Positions 1 through 7,975 of a stretch of DNA of 64,000 nucleotides are shown piece by piece (position 1 is the stretch's first letter; each line of letters begins with the position of its first letter). A program made the position numbers and the translations under genes. Origin of the DNA: Corallochytrium limacisporum (taxonomy: Eukaryota > Opisthokonta); the NCBI GenBank assembly GCA_002811645.1, contig PDIP01000024.1:26450-90449 (forward strand), given 5' to 3'. Below the pieces are notes generated by a model. That model was not told the origin of the DNA, made no database searches, and saw only the letters and a list, made by a program, of their open reading frames with translations.

Positions 1-3000
1 CAAAGGCCACCTTGAAGTCCTCATCACTAATGTGGTCTTCTGGGTGGGTACGGTCAATGTCCTTAGGCAACTGATCACCACGCTTGCCTTTGATGTCCGC
101 CAAGGGATAGATCTTCACATTGGCTGCCAATTCCTTCAGACGGTCCAGTACAACCTTCACAGTTGCCGGTGACCTATCCGGCAGTTCAGCAAAGAATTCG
201 CTGGTTTCGACGTCCTCCGATCCTTTGTCTGGCACACCATAGATATCAGTTCTGAAGCTACCCCCCTCGTGGCCTTCAAACTGCACAGAGATTTCGCATG
301 GATCTCCTGTGCCCCAAGGAATGGCCTCTATGGTCGTGATCACCACATTCGGAGGGAACCACTCAGGATCCACCTCCCCAACCACAGCCATATCGCATTG
401 GTGCTTCTGTAAAGCCTCCACACTCTTTAGTCCGGCCACCAACTCTTCCTTGCGAACACGTGAACTGACCCACAGGTAGAGTTGAGTACTCTTCTCATCC
501 TTCTTTTCGCCCTGGACCGCGACGGCGATAATGCACAGAGCCCAGGAACTCAGACGATGGTAACTGCAACCTCGAGAGGCGATGAGTTTTGGGTAGCCAC
601 CGATGTAGTCCACAGCCCAGACCGTGACCTCCCGGTAACCGCCACGTGTGCTGACCTGCGGCACAGCCTTGGTTGCTTTCTGGACCGCCGCAAATTCGGT
701 GCAGTTCTTTGTCGCCATGGTCTTGTCCGCTTTGCCATACAGTTCTTTTGCAAGCCCCGGAAGTAGTGCCTTCTCAGCACGGGCATCCTCCGAATCTGCG
801 TTTCCTTCACAGAGGAAGACTTTGCCACCGCAACGCACTATGGCTGAAGTGTCGTGCGCCAACAATGCCTGTGCACTAGTAGGAGTCAGGGGTACAGTTT
901 TACCGGAAATGAACGCTCGATCACAGGCACGGATCACGGTGAGTTCATCTCCAGTGTGATCATTGTCCTGGGTCACCAAGAAGCAATGCTCGTGTAACAT
1001 GCGACCAAAATGAGGCGGTTCTTGGCCCTCCACAACCATAACTTGCTGAGCATGATACTGGCTATCGTTAATTTCCTTGGCACGCAAAGCAAGGGCAGCC
1101 TTGGCTGGAGGGGGCACTTTACTTCCTTGCCAGAGGTACATAACGTACATTTCTCGCTTCCCAGCAAACTCATAGACAAAAATGTATGCGCGCGTGGAAG
1201 CCAGGATCCGGTGCTCACGGTGTTTAGCAGCCTCTGAAAGTTTCCCTTTCTCATTTACAACCCAAACCTTCATGTCTCCAGTGCCATTGTCACGGTCCGT
1301 GAAGAGGGTTTGCGACGGTTCGTCCAGCTGTTCAATACTCTCTCCAAATTCCTCAATATGATTGTAGTTACGCTTCTCCTTGTCAGCTCCCGTGGTGTAT
1401 GGGGTGGCGTCCTTGCGCTTTATGTTGCCGACCTGTCCGACTTCCAGGGTCATACCGCCTTGGAAATCAGAGAAGAGCTCTTTGAATACCACGTCCTCAC
1501 TCCCAGCAACTTCACGGTTGACCGGCGGTAGTTCAGCAGAATCCTGAGTTCCAATGTTGAAAAAGGTACCATCGCCAAGTCGTATATCCTCCAAGAGTTC
1601 TTTTTGCAGATCCTCTGCCAAAGCTACGGCGTTGATCTTGCAGTCTTCCGAAGCAAATCGCCCGCTCCAAATGAAGATCTCGTTGAGTCCCTTGACAACT
1701 GTGCAGGCGTGTTGATCCAAGATGCTAGTGCTGGGAATGCCAACGGCTACTTCGTTGTGGGAGTCCTCTGTGACATGGATGAACTTCACACTACCCTTCC
1801 ACAGTGTTTCAAAAGCCTGGTCGTCGCCACTCGTCTCACGGCAGCTTTTCGGTCCCCGTCGAGCATCGAAAGTGCCCAGACTAGCGGTGCTGCCTTTGAA
1901 CTTGCCCGTGAGCTTCTCTTCCGCAGGCAGAAGCAAAATGCTCCAAAACTTCTTTGCATAACCCCTGTCCGCCATGTGAGGTTGGTCGTCAATCTTGATC
2001 ACAGGGATCCTACCGCCATAGAGGGAGTCCCTGATGCGATGTGCTACATCCACAGCTCGGCCCTTCTCCGTAATGCTTGCCGCCGCACCATTCCAAATAT
2101 ATACACATATTTTGGTCTCCAGAACATAACAATCGTCATGACTCATAGACTCGGGACGGAGCGGAACGCGCAATGTGCGGGGACGACGCTTGCCCTTGAT
2201 GGCATAGAGACAGATCCGGTCCTGCCGCTCTACTTTTTGCAAATGGCTCTGGTCTGCAGAACTCATGATGGACATTCCTTTACGATTCATTACGCTCACT
2301 GACACACGAGTGGGTGACACACTGCTGGAGCGGAAGTGTTTGGTACGGTCTGCCGCTAAGAGGGGCTGATCTGCAACAGAGATCCGCTTGTTTACGTGCG
2401 TGGTCGCCCCAATAGTATCGGTATCAGATGTGTAAACAATAGCGCTTGAGGGTGGTTTGTTACGTATCTGGTTGATCTCGCGCTCTGCTGCTGGCTTGAT
2501 TTCTACGGGTGTGGGCTTAGTGCCATCAATCTGCAGGGCTGAGACGTCACCTTCAGCAACAGACTCGCCCGTGCCCCCGCGGCTACGGGTCTTGCGTTTT
2601 GGACGAGTTGGTGTCTTGAATTTACTGCCATCCCCTTCTTCCTTAGCTACTCTGTCAGTGCCTTCCCCTGGCTCATGCTCATCTGCCTGCTTCACGGCGG
2701 CTGCACTGTCGGTAGCTGCATGATGCTTCTCTGGGCCCTTCGGACGATCCTTGGCCATGTCACCGGGGTCGTGTGTGCTGTCATCTACCTTCGGTTGGAC
2801 GCTCTGACGGAATGCGTCCATTTTGCTGCCAGCGCCCTCCGCCTTCTGCGTGTCACTCTCCGGCGCACCCAACGTATCCGCTACTTTTGTCGCCTTCGCC
2901 TTTCGCTTCATCTTTGGCCTGCCCTTGGCCATGCGTGCGGTAGCTTGGTCCGCTTCCTTGAAAGCCTCCGATTTTTCTTCAGTTGGTGTATCGGTCGCTG

Positions 3001-3724
3001 ACGCGGTGGCAGGAGACGTCGGCGCCTCCACTTCAGCCTCAATCACTCCGCCCTTTCTTCGGACTGGCTTTGGTGGAGCTCCCATTGGCATAGGTCCGCG
3101 GGCTAAGATGCCTTCCAGGGCTCCTGCAATACCAATCTTTTTGCCGACATTTGCTCTGTTTGCCATGACTCCGGCGCTTGTTGGCTCTGGAGTGTCTGGA
3201 GTGCTCCCTACGGCTGATGATGACCGCGACGATCGCGCAAAGGCTGCTGGGGCAGATTCTGGTTCAGTATGGTCACCCCTCTCTCCTGTAGGATCTTTAC
3301 TGGATCCATTATCCCCGTGTAATTTTACACCGCCTGGCCGATTCGGTCTTTCAAAATCACCTCGCTTCTCGCCTGAATTGTCCTCGTCAGCCGCAGCTGC
3401 TGCCTCTGCTGCCCTTTCGGCCTCCTCCTTGGCACGTGCTTCCTCTTCCTTTTTCTTGGCTTCTGCTTCCGCCCTGATCCGGGCCAACCTCTCTTGCACT
3501 GCCTTTGCTTTCTCGGAGTTGGCAGGCACAGAGGAGGGCCGCTCTGTTGTCAGTTTGGACGCCTCGCCCTGCTTCTTCAAACGTGCGAGCCTCTCCGCAA
3601 TTGACTCTCTTGGTTTGCTTTCCTCTTTGAGCACTTCCTTCTTTTCTGCCTTCTGTCCTTCCGCAGCTGGTGAGCCACCAGCCGCTTGCAGGCGTGCGAT
3701 GCGCTCTTTGATCGACTCCACCAT
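1..3724 (-). CDS. Villin/gelsolin-family actin-binding protein with C-terminal headpiece (partial, runs off left edge)
   Basis: One uninterrupted minus-strand frame of about 1241 codons runs from the ATG at 3724 to the window edge. Residues 1 to about 480 are low-complexity, rich in Ala, Lys and Glu, with recurring RIARL/RLARLKK/RLARIR helical motifs. Gelsolin-like repeats follow, seen as conserved cores near residues 530 (CYVLETKICVYIWNG), 670 (EIFIWSGRFASEDCK), 860 (YVMYLWQGSKV), 960-1000 (KVFLCEGNADSED) and 1075-1105 (TQLYLWVSSRVRK). From about residue 1206 a villin headpiece begins (IYPLADIKG, then HISDEDFKVAF); its end lies outside the window. The family severs, caps or bundles F-actin, and the headpiece adds an F-actin site at the C-terminus. 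The long disordered N-terminus recalls supervillin/villidin-type proteins more than plain villin. The gene is divergent from the NUDIX gene. Family assignment is firm; the exact orthologue is not. Confidence 0.93.
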   Translation of the reverse strand, partial: MVESIKERIARLQAAGGSPAAEGQKAEKKEVLKEESKPRESIAERLARLKKQGEASKLTTERPSSVPANSEKAKAVQERLARIRAEAEAKKKEEEARAKEEAERAAEAAAAADEDNSGEKRGDFERPNRPGGVKLHGDNGSSKDPTGERGDHTEPESAPAAFARSSRSSSAVGSTPDTPEPTSAGVMANRANVGKKIGIAGALEGILARGPMPMGAPPKPVRRKGGVIEAEVEAPTSPATASATDTPTEEKSEAFKEADQATARMAKGRPKMKRKAKATKVADTLGAPESDTQKAEGAGSKMDAFRQSVQPKVDDSTHDPGDMAKDRPKGPEKHHAATDSAAAVKQADEHEPGEGTDRVAKEEGDGSKFKTPTRPKRKTRSRGGTGESVAEGDVSALQIDGTKPTPVEIKPAAEREINQIRNKPPSSAIVYTSDTDTIGATTHVNKRISVADQPLLAADRTKHFRSSSVSPTRVSVSVMNRKGMSIMSSADQSHLQKVERQDRICLYAIKGKRRPRTLRVPLRPESMSHDDCYVLETKICVYIWNGAAASITEKGRAVDVAHRIRDSLYGGRIPVIKIDDQPHMADRGYAKKFWSILLLPAEEKLTGKFKGSTASLGTFDARRGPKSCRETSGDDQAFETLWKGSVKFIHVTEDSHNEVAVGIPSTSILDQHACTVVKGLNEIFIWSGRFASEDCKINAVALAEDLQKELLEDIRLGDGTFFNIGTQDSAELPPVNREVAGSEDVVFKELFSDFQGGMTLEVGQVGNIKRKDATPYTTGADKEKRNYNHIEEFGESIEQLDEPSQTLFTDRDNGTGDMKVWVVNEKGKLSEAAKHREHRILASTRAYIFVYEFAGKREMYVMYLWQGSKVPPPAKAALALRAKEINDSQYHAQQVMVVEGQEPPHFGRMLHEHCFLVTQDNDHTGDELTVIRACDRAFISGKTVPLTPTSAQALLAHDTSAIVRCGGKVFLCEGNADSEDARAEKALLPGLAKELYGKADKTMATKNCTEFAAVQKATKAVPQVSTRGGYREVTVWAVDYIGGYPKLIASRGCSYHRLSSWALCIIAVAVQGEKKDEKSTQLYLWVSSRVRKEELVAGLKSVEALQKHQCDMAVVGEVDPEWFPPNVVITTIEAIPWGTGDPCEISVQFEGHEGGSFRTDIYGVPDKGSEDVETSEFFAELPDRSPATVKVVLDRLKELAANVKIYPLADIKGKRGDQLPKDIDRTHPEDHISDEDFKVAF

Positions 3725-4490
3725 GTTTCCACCTGTTCGTCTAGATCGTACACTTTACTCCTGTAGCCCCATACATATATGGATGTCTTAGAATTTTTCT
3801 CTACATACCATGGACAGAAAACAGTGTCTTAATTCACCAATCTAGGTCCCGGGATATGAATAAATTCCTAAACTTCTGATGTACCTCCGTTGCACGGCGA
3901 CTGTTTGTTTCACCGCCCGCCCCGTTCCGGAGGAGACCCGCTTGTTTCGCCTCACAAAGCACCAGCTTGGTCTCGGCCAAGCGGTGATGGCGAGGTCCTT
4001 TGTTTTGCTTGTTACTGTGAATGCGCAAGGAGAAAACGCTTGCACCGATAAAAAAAAAATTGAAAGCAAAGAGTGTCCGTCGCCTGCCTCTTTATCCGGA
4101 GGCTACGCGCTTGAGAGTCCCTACGCGCTCCATGCGGTACTTAATCTATGAAAGTGGCAAAATGTGTTCTCTGGGGAATATAAACCCCCACTAATTCAAA
4201 ACAAATCAAGGGGGGAGGGCCGCGCAACATATCAATGGCTATACATTTTGGACCAATCAGAGGTATTTATTCAGGGGCCTATTTTATCCGAAATTTTAAC
4301 AAAATCGCGCCCCGTAAAGCGCAAGCCTATTTCTCCCGCTTGCCGACAAGGAAGATATTGCACGGTCGGTAGGATCGCAGCAGCCACAATCTGGTGGGAC
4401 GAGTCCCAGCCGAAGGTCACGATGATCTCAGTCGCCGACAATTGCTGGTAATTCACTTCCGCTAACATCTAGGGACACTTCTCCTCCGTT
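3725..4490. other. Divergent intergenic region (villin-like / NUDIX)
   Basis: About 770 bp lies between two divergently transcribed genes and must hold both promoters. I see only AT-rich patches (A-run near 4049, TATTTATTC near 4265) and no gene. Confidence 0.5.
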
Positions 4491-5315
4491 ATGACAGGAA
4501 GCATGGTTTATCCATTCAACACTCATATTCGACGTCAATCCCTGCGATCTATGGTGGGCGCAGTGCTGCCCGAGAAGGTGACCCGTGTGGCCGCCGGCAT
4601 TCTGTGGGGCTGCCAAGGCACTACTGCCTGTGTGACTTTTCGAAAGTCTGGACAAAGGTTAGCAGAATTTCCGGGCGGTAAGGTTGAGGACTGTGAAACT
4701 CTGCAAGAAGCCCTTGCGAGGGAATTGCGGGAGGAAATTGGAGTCGAGGTGCAGCAGACGAGGCCGATCTTTGCCCTCCTGGAGAAGCACTTTGAGTTAC
4801 ATATTTTTGACGTCTTAGAATATCGGGGAAATGCTGATTCCATGGAAGGACAAGATATGGGCTGGTACCCTGCCAGAAATCTTGTGGATCTACAGTGGCT
4901 CCCGAAGAATCTACACCTAGTCAATGCATTTGCGCAACCGCGTATAGTGTATCTTGTTAATGATGTCGGGTACAATCACATTCAAGGTATGAATATGCCA
5001 ATCACTCTAGCAGAAGCGTCACCTTTCAAGCACGTTCTCATTCGTCACCAAACAGGACCGGATGAGTTGTTTTCGCAAGACGAAGCCCACCTCCGCGTTA
5101 TCAAAGACCCACTAGAAGCGGCATCTAATTCCTTGAATCCATGCATGCTGTGTCTAGAAGCTAACCAAGTGCCATGGGATCTCACAAAGCTTTCATCGCT
5201 ACCCATCTTTGGCTTTGTCATCAACGTTGCGCCAAGACTGCCGTTTGATGACCCGCATCTGGCAATATTATCCAGATCTCTCAATGATCTCCACCGCATG
5301 ATCACACCACTATAG
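4491..5315 (+). CDS. NUDIX hydrolase with long C-terminal extension
   Basis: The protein has 274 residues. A perfect Nudix box spans residues 63-85: G63, five residues, E69, seven residues, then R77 E78 L79 R80 E81 E82 I83 G84 V85. The fold before it (AAGILWG, then FPGGKVEDCE) is MutT-like, so the N-terminal ~140 residues probably hydrolyse a nucleoside-diphosphate-X compound; sanitising of oxidised nucleotides is the usual role of MutT-type members. Residues about 150-274 belong to no family I recognise. Some bacterial MutT proteins carry a C-terminal thiamine-phosphate-synthase-like domain, and this could be a degenerate relative, but I cannot show it. The ATG at 4491 is used; a second Met lies at residue 5. 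Substrate unknown. Confidence 0.9.
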   Translation: MTGSMVYPFNTHIRRQSLRSMVGAVLPEKVTRVAAGILWGCQGTTACVTFRKSGQRLAEFPGGKVEDCETLQEALARELREEIGVEVQQTRPIFALLEKHFELHIFDVLEYRGNADSMEGQDMGWYPARNLVDLQWLPKNLHLVNAFAQPRIVYLVNDVGYNHIQGMNMPITLAEASPFKHVLIRHQTGPDELFSQDEAHLRVIKDPLEAASNSLNPCMLCLEANQVPWDLTKLSSLPIFGFVINVAPRLPFDDPHLAILSRSLNDLHRMITPL

Positions 5316-5675
5316 TCGCTAAGGTAGATCACCGGTAGTGCCATCCACCCATACCCATTATCATTGTAAATTAGACTCACCTACATCATCGTCGCCATTC
5401 GCAGTGAGCTCATACTTCCCCCTCCCCCCTCCGTTTGAATTCTTCGCTCTTCCAGTCGCACCCTGCCTGTTAATTTTCCCCGAGCACCTGTCCCCTACCA
5501 GCCGCAAACGGTCGCCTGCGATGGGGCAGCTGCAGAGATCAGTGCCACAAGGTGCACATGGTACTTAACGCACAGAATGGCCCAAAACACTATGTTGGAC
5601 ATGAATGCGTCGTCGAAAATGACTTTGAGACGATGGGCTGCGCCTCTGTAATCTAATCTATTTCATTTGCGGTTT
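5316..5675. other. Intergenic, NUDIX to IFT25 relic
   Basis: About 360 bp with a C/T-rich stretch near 5420-5440. It presumably holds the NUDIX 3' end and the old IFT25 promoter. No gene seen. Confidence 0.4.
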
Positions 5676-6091
5676 ATGAGTATGCCTGTGTCTTCAGGAA
5701 AGACGTCGAGCCTGCAACTTTCGTACGCAACATGTACCGATCCTGAGCATCCACCACATTCAGCACTTGTAACAGAGGGTAATGAGTACTGGGTGACAAC
5801 TGACCTCTATCCGCAAGCCCTTGGATTTCACGTAGATAACATCACCAACGGTGGAAAGATTGAGATTGTGAGTAGCAGAGCATTTGTGTTGAGCACGCAG
5901 AGAACAGCGGCCCCGAAGACGGTTCTGGGAAGTACGACGTGGTCTCAATAACAACATTATCAAACGAAGGTATCGGGAAGCGGCAACAGAAGACAATCGA
6001 TCTTGGAGGTGCCCTTTGGGGGAGATTGAAACTGACAATCAAGTCGGGATACGGCCTATTCTGCGCAATCTACTCGATCGCACTCGCATAA
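5676..6091 (+). pseudogene. IFT25: IFT25/HSPB11 pseudogene (one frameshift)
   Basis: IFT25 is a small jelly-roll subunit of the IFT-B complex that pairs with IFT27 in cilia. The first frame starts at ATG 5676 and has the family signature: DPEHPP, then EGNEYWVTTDLYPQ, then a beta-strand ending IEIVSS. It then reads into a stop at 5949-5951. The missing second half lies in another frame from about 5888 to the TAA at 6089-6091, with GKYDVVSITTL, IDLGGALWGRLKLTIKSGYG and FCAIYSIALA matching the C-terminal strands of IFT25. The frame changes between about 5870 and 5888. By eye against vertebrate and Chlamydomonas IFT25, two or three residues also seem to be missing there, so the lesion may be a 7- or 10-bp deletion. 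No GT-AG intron of the needed length restores the frame. Confidence 0.82.
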
Positions 6092-6115
6092 GGGGAGAAC
6101 CAATCTTTGTAAATA

Positions 6116-6640
6116 ATGTCGGACAGGAAAGATCCAGTTACGGAGCCATTGCCAGATTACTACCAAATCCTGCAGGTTCCAAGAGACGCAGAATTGAGGG
6201 TGATAAAGCAAAGCTTCCACCGCCTTGCTCGTGCAAACCATCCGGACAGAAATGACCAACTTGGCGTTACGGTACATACGGCTAGCAAAGAAGAGACCAT
6301 GGCAAAACTTAATGAGGCCTGGAATGTACTCAATGATGACAAATCCCGCAGGTATTACGATGCCATCCTCCATTCGCAGGAAATTCGCCGACTGTGTCCT
6401 GTTTGGGACCACATCAAACTGAATGCTATGGAGTTTGATGATGCGGATGATGTGTACTTCGTGGAGTGCCGTTGTGGTGGGGAGTACATCTTGGAAGCGA
6501 ATGATGTAAGAGAATCTCGGGAGAATCATGACCGGTTAAAGGCCAAGGACATCTTTGCCAACGTCCTTGCGGAGGTTATTGCGGTGCAGTGCAATACGTG
6601 CTCGCTGGCAATCGATATCTCGATTCAGCCATCTTTGTGA
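6116..6640 (+). CDS. DPH4: DPH4/DNAJC24 diphthamide biosynthesis J-protein
   Basis: The protein has 174 residues. An N-terminal J-domain carries HPD at residues 42-44. A C-terminal CSL-type zinc/iron-binding domain has C118-x-C120-GG and C159-x2-C162. This pairing is diagnostic of DPH4 (DNAJC24, Jjj3), which supports the Dph1-Dph2 radical chemistry that makes diphthamide on eEF2 in the cytosol. The length matches the family. The ATG at 6116 lies only 24 bp after the stop of the IFT25 relic, in the same direction, so its promoter or 5' leader must lie inside the dead gene. The 3' neighbour UBC13 is convergent. Confidence 0.95.
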   Translation: MSDRKDPVTEPLPDYYQILQVPRDAELRVIKQSFHRLARANHPDRNDQLGVTVHTASKEETMAKLNEAWNVLNDDKSRRYYDAILHSQEIRRLCPVWDHIKLNAMEFDDADDVYFVECRCGGEYILEANDVRESRENHDRLKAKDIFANVLAEVIAVQCNTCSLAIDISIQPSL

Positions 6641-6775
6641 GCACTCTGTAATCAAAAATCTACTTCACAGTTTACTGTATTTCAAATTTTCCAATTTCTT
6701 TGGTTCTATTGTGATATCCTACTTCATGTTATGACCGGTGCGTCCTATGTAGGTTTGCAGTTGTGCTGTGATCAC

Positions 6776-7246
6776 CTATTCTGCAGCCTCGGTCGACATT
6801 GCGTACAGTTTTGTCCATTCTCGGGCATTAGCTAGCGCCTTTGGTTCATCATTCTTCCAAAGGTCAGCCACATCGGTTGCAAGAGGGTCATCAGGGTTAG
6901 GTGCACTGAGTAAGGCTTGAATGGACAGGAGGACTGTTCTAATCTGCAGGGCAGGGCTCCATTTGTCCTTTAGGATGTCCAGGCAGATCCGTCCGAGTTT
7001 ATCAATATTAGGATGATAGATTTTGGTCATAAAGCGCACCTTGGGAGGAGCCATTGGGTAATCCTCGGGTAAGAAAAGTTCCAGTTTGAACTTGCCACCC
7101 TCGAAAGGAGTGTCTCCAGGTCCATCCATCACGACGAGGAAGTGCCTTGCGTTGTCCTCAGCGGGTTGCGCATCGATACCCTGCACTGGCTCTGCCATCA
7201 GGCGCTGTGTTTCCTTAAGGATCCGCTTTGGGAGCATATTTGACAT
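6776..7246 (-). CDS. UBC13: Ubiquitin-conjugating enzyme E2 N (Ubc13)
   Basis: The protein has 156 residues and is nearly collinear with Ubc13/UBE2[15 protein letters not shown] at the N-terminus, the HPN motif at 78-80, catalytic C88 in [17 protein letters not shown], and the family-specific [16 protein letters not shown]. Ubc13 works with a Uev/Mms2 partner to build K63-linked ubiquitin chains in DNA-damage tolerance and signalling. The start at 7246 gives MSNMLP; the second Met at residue 4 is also possible. It is convergent with DPH4 and divergent from the IFT88 relic. No break is seen. Confidence 0.97.
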   Translation of the reverse strand: MSNMLPKRILKETQRLMAEPVQGIDAQPAEDNARHFLVVMDGPGDTPFEGGKFKLELFLPEDYPMAPPKVRFMTKIYHPNIDKLGRICLDILKDKWSPALQIRTVLLSIQALLSAPNPDDPLATDVADLWKNDEPKALANAREWTKLYAMSTEAAE

Positions 7247-7975
7247 GATTAGTAGTGTGTGTGCAGTCTATGGGAATCCCGAATGCCCCGCTCTATACTC
7301 TTGTAGTTTATATCTCCTCTCGTGTTATGGCTTCCCCGTCCCAGTATCAAGTCTTCGGAGGTACTTATGTTCCGAATGGTTTTTTTAAATATCTGGCCAG
7401 GGTTAAGCACTGGCTTACACTTTCTCTATGCGAATTCATGTACCTTTGCGGACGTAGGTCGGCTACGTTTCTTCAAGTATATTGGTCCCGTAAGCACACG
7501 CCCCCTGCACCACAGCGAAATGAAAACAACTCGCTCCTCTTCCTCCGCTCCCCCCGTACTAAACCATACGCATCCTGCCTAGGATCAAGAGACTGACGCT
7601 CCTTGGCGATCATCGGGAGTCTATTTTTGCCCTGCTGTCCGTTTGGGGGCTTGCGTTCGCTAAAAAGCCGTTTGCGAACTACGGTCTCCAGCTAGTCTTA
7701 ACAACGGTTCCACCTGGCTTTGGGTAGGGACGGTGGAGTTCTCTCGGTTGATTTCCAGTACTTTTCCCCCCGCCTTGCAATACCCACCGGAGGGTGGGAG
7801 GGAGTCTTACCAGCCCCGGAACACCCTCGGCGGGTCTCTTTGCTGCCAAGGTATTTGGAGATTACTTGGCAGCTGGCCTGTACTAGCAGAGCAAGACACT
7901 ATTATTAATTGTCACATTCATATTGAATGATCAACATCGCGATGATGGAGACATCATTGGATGTAAATTCCAATC
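7247..7975. other. Divergent intergenic region (UBC13 / IFT88 relic)
   Basis: About 730 bp between UBC13 and the first recognisable IFT88 codons. It would hold the UBC13 promoter and the lost IFT88 promoter and start. Open frames here show no family features. Confidence 0.4.

Noticed and set aside
1604-3791. Plus-strand frames of 232 and 322 codons
   Set aside because: Both are antisense to the continuous villin/gelsolin frame, which has unmistakable domains.
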